NCBI RefSeq assembly: GCF_042685105.1
Contig: NZ_JBHUMO010000014.1
Coordinates: 1 to 16,925, forward strand
Reading direction: 5' to 3'
Source of the DNA: Enterococcus_G camelliae
GTDB lineage: Bacteria > Bacillota > Bacilli > Lactobacillales > Enterococcaceae
Length of the DNA stretch: 16,925 bases
Position numbers and translations under genes: made by a program. Below the pieces are notes generated by a model. It was given only the letters and a program-made list of their open reading frames with translations. It was not told the DNA's origin and did not search any database. Positions 13,755 through 16,925 of this stretch are shown here, piece by piece; within the stretch, counting starts at the first letter, position 1, and each line of letters opens with the position of its first letter.

Positions 13755-14732
13755 ATGTCTGAGCAAAAAATTCCTTCTGTTTCAACAACGAGTCAAAACA
13801 AACTAGAAAGTCGCAGTGTCAAAGGAATGGGAACGGTTATTACCTTAACTGTTTATTGCAAAGAACCGAAAGCTATCCTCGATTGGTTGGAAAAGAAACT
13901 AAAAGAATATGAACAACGATTTAGTGCCAATGATGACCATTCCGAACTAATGGCTATCAATCGAGCAGCTGGACAAACTGCTGTCAAAGTTCACCCAGAA
14001 CTATTTGAGCTTATTCAAATAGGTAAGGAACAAAGTATAGCAGCACCTGATTTATTAAATATCGCGATTGGCCCGTTGATTCAGACTTGGCGGATAGGGT
14101 TTCAAGATGCCCATGTACCATCAAAAGAACAAATTACGCGAGCGTTATCATTAATTGATCCTTTAGCAATTGAATTGAACGCGGCACAACAAAGCGTTTT
14201 TTTAAGAAAAAAGGGCATGAAAATTGATTTGGGAGCATTGGCAAAAGGATACATTGGCGACTGTTTGGTTTCCGAACTAAAAAGAAAACAAGTAAAAGCG
14301 GGGTTAATAAATTTAGGTGGCAATGTCGTTGTGTTTGGTCCTTGCCCATTACATGCAGATGGCCTTTGGAAAATTGGAATCCGTGATCCAAAAGGAAAGC
14401 GAGAGGAATGCCTAACCATTCTGAACTGTTCAGAAGGTTCTGTGGTAACCTCAGGCATTTACGAACGAGTCTTGACACTTTCTGGCCATCGCTATACCCA
14501 TATTTTTGATAGTCGAACAGGGTATCCTGTTGAAACGGATATTGATAGTTTGACGATTGTAACGAAACAATCCCTTATGGGGGAAATTTGGACCACCCGT
14601 CTCTTTGGCTATCGTGCCGAAAAAATCCAACAGATTATGCAACAAAAAAATTTGGAAGGAGTGATTGTTAAGCAAAATGGTCAAGTTTGGCTGTCAAGTG
14701 GAGCAAAGTGTGCACAAAGCGCAATCAATTGA
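13755..14732 (+). CDS. apbE: ApbE-type FAD:protein FMN transferase, cytoplasmic form
   Basis: A 325-residue flavin transferase that splits FAD and attaches FMN through a phosphoester to Ser/Thr of target flavoproteins. Family marks are GMGTVITLTVY (24-34), DLGALAKGYIGD, GLINLGGNVVVFG, and THIFDSRTGYPV (248-259). Most bacterial ApbE proteins are exported lipoproteins, but this one has no signal peptide or lipobox, so its targets should be cytoplasmic. In the C-terminal metal-binding segment the usual A-D-A-L-x-T-A reads G-E-I-W-T-T-R (276-282), so the conserved Asp is Glu277 while Thr281 at +4 is kept. The two reductase-like flavoproteins that follow are the obvious candidates for modification, the second having matching tail motifs. 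The ribosome binding site (AAAGG, 13739-13743) is weak and 11 bases away. Confidence 0.9.
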   Translation: MSEQKIPSVSTTSQNKLESRSVKGMGTVITLTVYCKEPKAILDWLEKKLKEYEQRFSANDDHSELMAINRAAGQTAVKVHPELFELIQIGKEQSIAAPDLLNIAIGPLIQTWRIGFQDAHVPSKEQITRALSLIDPLAIELNAAQQSVFLRKKGMKIDLGALAKGYIGDCLVSELKRKQVKAGLINLGGNVVVFGPCPLHADGLWKIGIRDPKGKREECLTILNCSEGSVVTSGIYERVLTLSGHRYTHIFDSRTGYPVETDIDSLTIVTKQSLMGEIWTTRLFGYRAEKIQQIMQQKNLEGVIVKQNGQVWLSSGAKCAQSAIN

Positions 14733-14785
14733 GAGGGAACATTTTTGTTAAATGCAGAAGAACAAGTGAAGAAAGGATGAAAAAA

Positions 14786-15397
14786 ATGTATAACTTTATT
14801 GGAATTGTAGGAACGAATTCAGAACAATCAACAAATCGGACATTATTACAGTTTATGCAAAAACATTTTAAAAAAGACGCCAAAATTGAACTTCTTGAAA
14901 TTGGTGACCTACCTATGTTTAATAAACCCAGTGATAAGAAAATACCAGCAAGAGCAACTGAATTAGCTACCAAAATTGACCAAGCAGATGGCATTATCAT
15001 TAGCACACCGGAGTACGATCATGCAGTACCCGCCGTTTTGGTCAATGCTCTTCACTGGTTATCTTATGGCGTATTCCCATTTGTCGATCAACCAGTCATG
15101 ATTACGGGTGCATCCTATGGTACATTGGGTTCATCTCGGGCTCAGGCACAATTACGGCAAATCTTAGATTCACCTGAATTAAAGGCACGTATTATGCCTA
15201 GCTCTGATTATTTGTTAGCTCATTCGCTCCAAGCCTTTGATCAAGAAGGGAATTTGATTCATTCGGACGACCTTGCACGTTTAGATGAATTATTTGATGA
15301 TTTCTTAACATTTGTTTCAATTACACAACAGATGCACTTGAATCGAGAAGATCATAAGAAAAAAGCAGCCCGCTTTAATTGGGACAAATTAAACTAA
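14786..15397 (+). CDS. NAD(P)H-dependent FMN reductase-like flavoprotein
   Basis: A 203-residue flavodoxin-like protein of the NADPH-dependent FMN reductase (FMN_red) family. It opens with the phosphate-binding strand-loop FIGIVGTNSEQSTNRTLL (4-21). The flavin-contact segment TPEYDHAVPAVLVNALHWLSY follows in the middle, and then the GASYGTLGSSRAQAQLRQIL strand-helix. It has no signal peptide and no tail motif. ATG 14786 is chosen because GAAAGGA (14771-14777) is spaced 8 bases from it, whereas the in-frame ATG 14777 overlaps that site; the paralogue downstream also starts directly at this strand. It begins 53 bases after apbE with no terminator between. It probably passes electrons from NAD(P)H to a flavin acceptor, possibly the longer paralogue. 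Substrate unknown. Confidence 0.85.
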   Translation: MYNFIGIVGTNSEQSTNRTLLQFMQKHFKKDAKIELLEIGDLPMFNKPSDKKIPARATELATKIDQADGIIISTPEYDHAVPAVLVNALHWLSYGVFPFVDQPVMITGASYGTLGSSRAQAQLRQILDSPELKARIMPSSDYLLAHSLQAFDQEGNLIHSDDLARLDELFDDFLTFVSITQQMHLNREDHKKKAARFNWDKLN

Positions 15398-15474
15398 ATT
15401 GTGAGATGTAATGCGAAACTAGCTACTCACTTTGAATGACACAACGAATTAAGATAATAAAGGAGAAAAATCAC

Positions 15475-16722
15475 ATGAAACTAATTGGAATCGTCGGCTC
15501 TTGTGCCGAACAATCATATAATCGGCTGCTCTTGCAATATATTCAACGTCATTATCGAAGCACGTTCCATATGGAATTAGTAGAAGTGAACGAGTTGCCG
15601 ATGTTTAATCAAAGCAAAGATGCTACTGATTCACCAATCATGCAAGAATGGGTGCAAAAAATTGGCTTTGCCGATGGAGTTATTATCGCAACACCTGAAC
15701 ATAATCATACCGTCCCTGCCGGTTTAAAGAGTGCGCTTGAATGGCTTTCTTACAAAGTTCATCCATTAGAAAAGAAACCTGTGATGATTGTCGGGGCTTC
15801 CTACCACGATCAAGGATCTTCTAGAGCACAACTACATTTACGTCAAATTTTAGATGCGCCAGGGGTAAATGCTTTTGTTTTTCCGGGAAATGAATTTCTA
15901 TTAGGAAAAGTCAAAGAAGCATTTGATAATCAAGGAGAATTAAGAAATCAAGGAACAATTGATTTCTTAGATAGTACCATTAAGAAATTTTTAACCTATA
16001 TGCAAGCTGTATCTGTTTTAAGCGGTCCCAAACCTAGTTTTCCACCTGAAGATTTACACGCCAAAAGAGGAACCAAAACAACCATTCCTGGCATCGATAT
16101 GACGGCTGATGATTGGGTTGAGCAGGCAGCCAAACAAGTCGGTGCAGCGGAAGGCGACCAATACGTGAAGTTGAATCGTGGACTATTAACAGTCAATCAA
16201 CTAAATGCTTTCTTGGAATCAATGCCAATGGAACTAACATATGCCGATGAGAATAATCAATTTATTTACTATAACTATACAAAAGAAAAAGCGGAAATGT
16301 TAGCAGGTCGTTTACCAGGACAAGTTGGCAATCCTTTGTCAGAATGTCATCCGCCAAAAGCATTGAAAAATGTGGAATACGTGATTCAACAATTACGATC
16401 AGGAAATATGGATTTGGTTCAAATTCATATTAAGAAGCACTCTGCAGAAAAATTTGTCGTCCATAATTATCAAGCAATGTATGACCACGATGGAAAATAT
16501 ATGGGTGTAAATGAATATATACTTGATTTTAAACCAATCGTTGATTTTTACTTAAAAGAAACCAAACAAACACTTGTGGCAAACAGTGTCGCAGGAATGA
16601 TACCTAATGCAGTGACAGCAACTGGAGCCGATGCTGTCTCCAGTGCGTCAACCCATGATGCGACACCTAGTGCGTCACCAGCCGGAGCTGATGCTGTTTC
16701 AAGTGCCTCCGTATCAGACTAA
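15475..16722 (+). CDS. FMN reductase-PAS fusion flavoprotein with repeated flavinylation-like tail
   Basis: A 415-residue three-part protein. Residues 1-190 are a second FMN_red domain (MKLIGIVGSCAEQSYNRLLL; TPEHNHTVPAGLKSALEWLSY; GASYHDQGSSRAQLHLRQIL), closely resembling the preceding gene. After a linker, residues about 231-361 form a PAS domain of the kind also seen after DUF438 (LLTVNQLNAFLESMPMELTY, then CHPPKALKNVEYVIQQLRSG). The last 40 residues are Ala/Ser-rich and disordered, with DAVSSAS (386-392), DATPSAS (395-401) and DAVSSAS (406-412). These resemble the D-G/A-x-S/T-G/S-A-T/S site to which ApbE attaches FMN, and apbE is two genes upstream. AAAGGAG (15459-15465) supports ATG 15475. 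Reaction and electron acceptor are unknown. No terminator follows before the next element. Confidence 0.82.
   Translation: MKLIGIVGSCAEQSYNRLLLQYIQRHYRSTFHMELVEVNELPMFNQSKDATDSPIMQEWVQKIGFADGVIIATPEHNHTVPAGLKSALEWLSYKVHPLEKKPVMIVGASYHDQGSSRAQLHLRQILDAPGVNAFVFPGNEFLLGKVKEAFDNQGELRNQGTIDFLDSTIKKFLTYMQAVSVLSGPKPSFPPEDLHAKRGTKTTIPGIDMTADDWVEQAAKQVGAAEGDQYVKLNRGLLTVNQLNAFLESMPMELTYADENNQFIYYNYTKEKAEMLAGRLPGQVGNPLSECHPPKALKNVEYVIQQLRSGNMDLVQIHIKKHSAEKFVVHNYQAMYDHDGKYMGVNEYILDFKPIVDFYLKETKQTLVANSVAGMIPNAVTATGADAVSSASTHDATPSASPAGADAVSSASVSD
16624..16710 (+). repeat. Degenerate coding repeat GADAVSSAS in the reductase tail
   Basis: The codons for GADAVSSAS at 16624-16650 and 16684-16710 encode identical peptides but differ at several third positions, and a weaker copy (HDATPSAS, 16654-16677) lies between them. 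The synonymous differences suggest the peptide, not the DNA, has been conserved since duplication. Confidence 0.85.
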
Positions 16723-16809
16723 AAAACGAAGCACCAAAAGCAAACGAGTGAAAAGATTAATTGGGATGGTAGCAACAGTTAATCATAATATATAAATATC
16801 TATAAAAAT

Positions 16810-16833
16810 ATCATTTAAAACATCATTTAAAAC
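16810..16833 (+). repeat. Two tandem copies of a 12-bp AT-rich repeat
   Basis: ATCATTTAAAAC occurs twice head to tail (16810-16821 and 16822-16833), with ATCA of a third copy at 16834-16837. It lies just upstream of the -10 box of the edge gene, in the gene-free stretch 16723-16869, which otherwise shows no terminator or coding sequence. Short direct repeats near an element end could be recombinase or repressor binding sites; this is inference. Confidence 0.7.
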
Positions 16834-16842
16834 ATCAATATG

Positions 16843-16851
16843 TGGTATAAT
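16843..16851 (+). promoter_or_regulatory. Extended -10 promoter of the edge gene
   Basis: TGGTATAAT (16843-16851) combines a perfect TATAAT with the TGn extension. No good -35 hexamer is visible; the tandem repeat occupies that zone. The start codon follows 18 bases later, so the leader is only about 11-12 bases and the ribosome binding site GAGGTG (16859-16864) lies at its 5' end. Confidence 0.6.
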
Positions 16852-16869
16852 CATTTTGAGGTGAAGATT

Positions 16870-16925
16870 ATGACTATGTATTCGATAGGTGAATTTGGAA
16901 AACAGATAGGTGTAACACCACAAAC
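16870..16925 (+). CDS. Partial gene: MerR-like N-terminus, probable IS607-family TnpA
   Basis: Only the first 18 codons are in the window: MTMYSIGEFGKQIGVTPQ. The YSIGEFxKxIGVTPQT start is a MerR-type helix-turn-helix and resembles the DNA-binding N-terminus of IS607-family serine recombinases (TnpA), which usually precede a tnpB gene. ATG 16870 has GAGGTG 5 bases upstream; ATG 16876 is the alternative. A free-standing MerR regulator cannot be excluded because the catalytic domain lies beyond the edge. If it is IS607, the element's left end must fall between the reductase stop (16722) and this start, but I cannot place it. Confidence 0.55.
   Translation, partial: MTMYSIGEFGKQIGVTPQ

Noticed and set aside
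14687..14785. 30-residue or longer N-terminal extension of the small FMN reductase
   Set aside because: It overlaps the end of apbE in another frame, has no family resemblance, and a good ribosome binding site precedes ATG 14786.
1..16925. CRISPR arrays, tRNA and rRNA genes
   Set aside because: No regularly spaced repeats, cloverleaf-like segments or conserved rRNA stretches were seen on either strand.

Overview
The window looks like a chromosomal stretch from a low-GC Gram-positive of the Lactobacillales, most likely Enterococcus or a close relative. The evidence is strong AGGAGG-type ribosome binding sites, ECF vitamin transporter S components, a lipoprotein-anchored sugar ABC system without its own ATPase, and IS200/IS605-type and IS607-type elements. 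The genus is an inference; I did no database comparison.

Left edge (1-510): the right end of an IS200/IS605-type element, carrying a probable omega-RNA scaffold, interrupts a minus-strand class I SAM methyltransferase. The methyltransferase keeps its 5' part and a near-perfect Fur box over its promoter. Region 550-2990 holds two vitamin-uptake S components, NiaX-like (niacin) and FolT (folate), separated by a DegV/FakB fatty-acid-binding protein. Each has its own regulatory signal: a duplicated TGTCTTGACAC palindrome (NiaR-like) before niaX, and a tetrahydrofolate riboswitch before folT. A strong terminator closes this block.

Region 2990-13600 is one seven-gene operon: sugar-binding lipoprotein, two MalF/MalG-type permeases, a GH3 beta-glucosidase, a very large GH94 phosphorylase, a LacI-family regulator and an esterase. 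Gene order and content resemble the characterised Listeria innocua beta-1,2-glucooligosaccharide locus. The predicted route is import of sophorooligosaccharides, phosphorolysis to glucose-1-phosphate and sophorose by GH94, and hydrolysis of the remaining disaccharide by GH3. The promoter has LacI-type palindromes and a cre-like site. A 19-bp hairpin separates the binding-protein gene from the permeases. A strong terminator ends the operon.

Region 13600-16722 is a three-gene flavoprotein cluster: a cytoplasmic-looking ApbE flavin transferase, a small NAD(P)H-dependent FMN-reductase-like flavoprotein, and a larger fusion of the same fold with a PAS domain. The fusion ends in a low-complexity tail with three copies of D-A-x-x-S-A-S, two of which fit the sequence ApbE enzymes modify with FMN. 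I regard this possible tail-flavinylated reductase as the most novel system here. The right edge (16723-16925) holds an AT-rich leader with a 12-bp tandem repeat, an extended -10 promoter, and the start of a gene resembling the MerR-type N-terminus of IS607-family TnpA.
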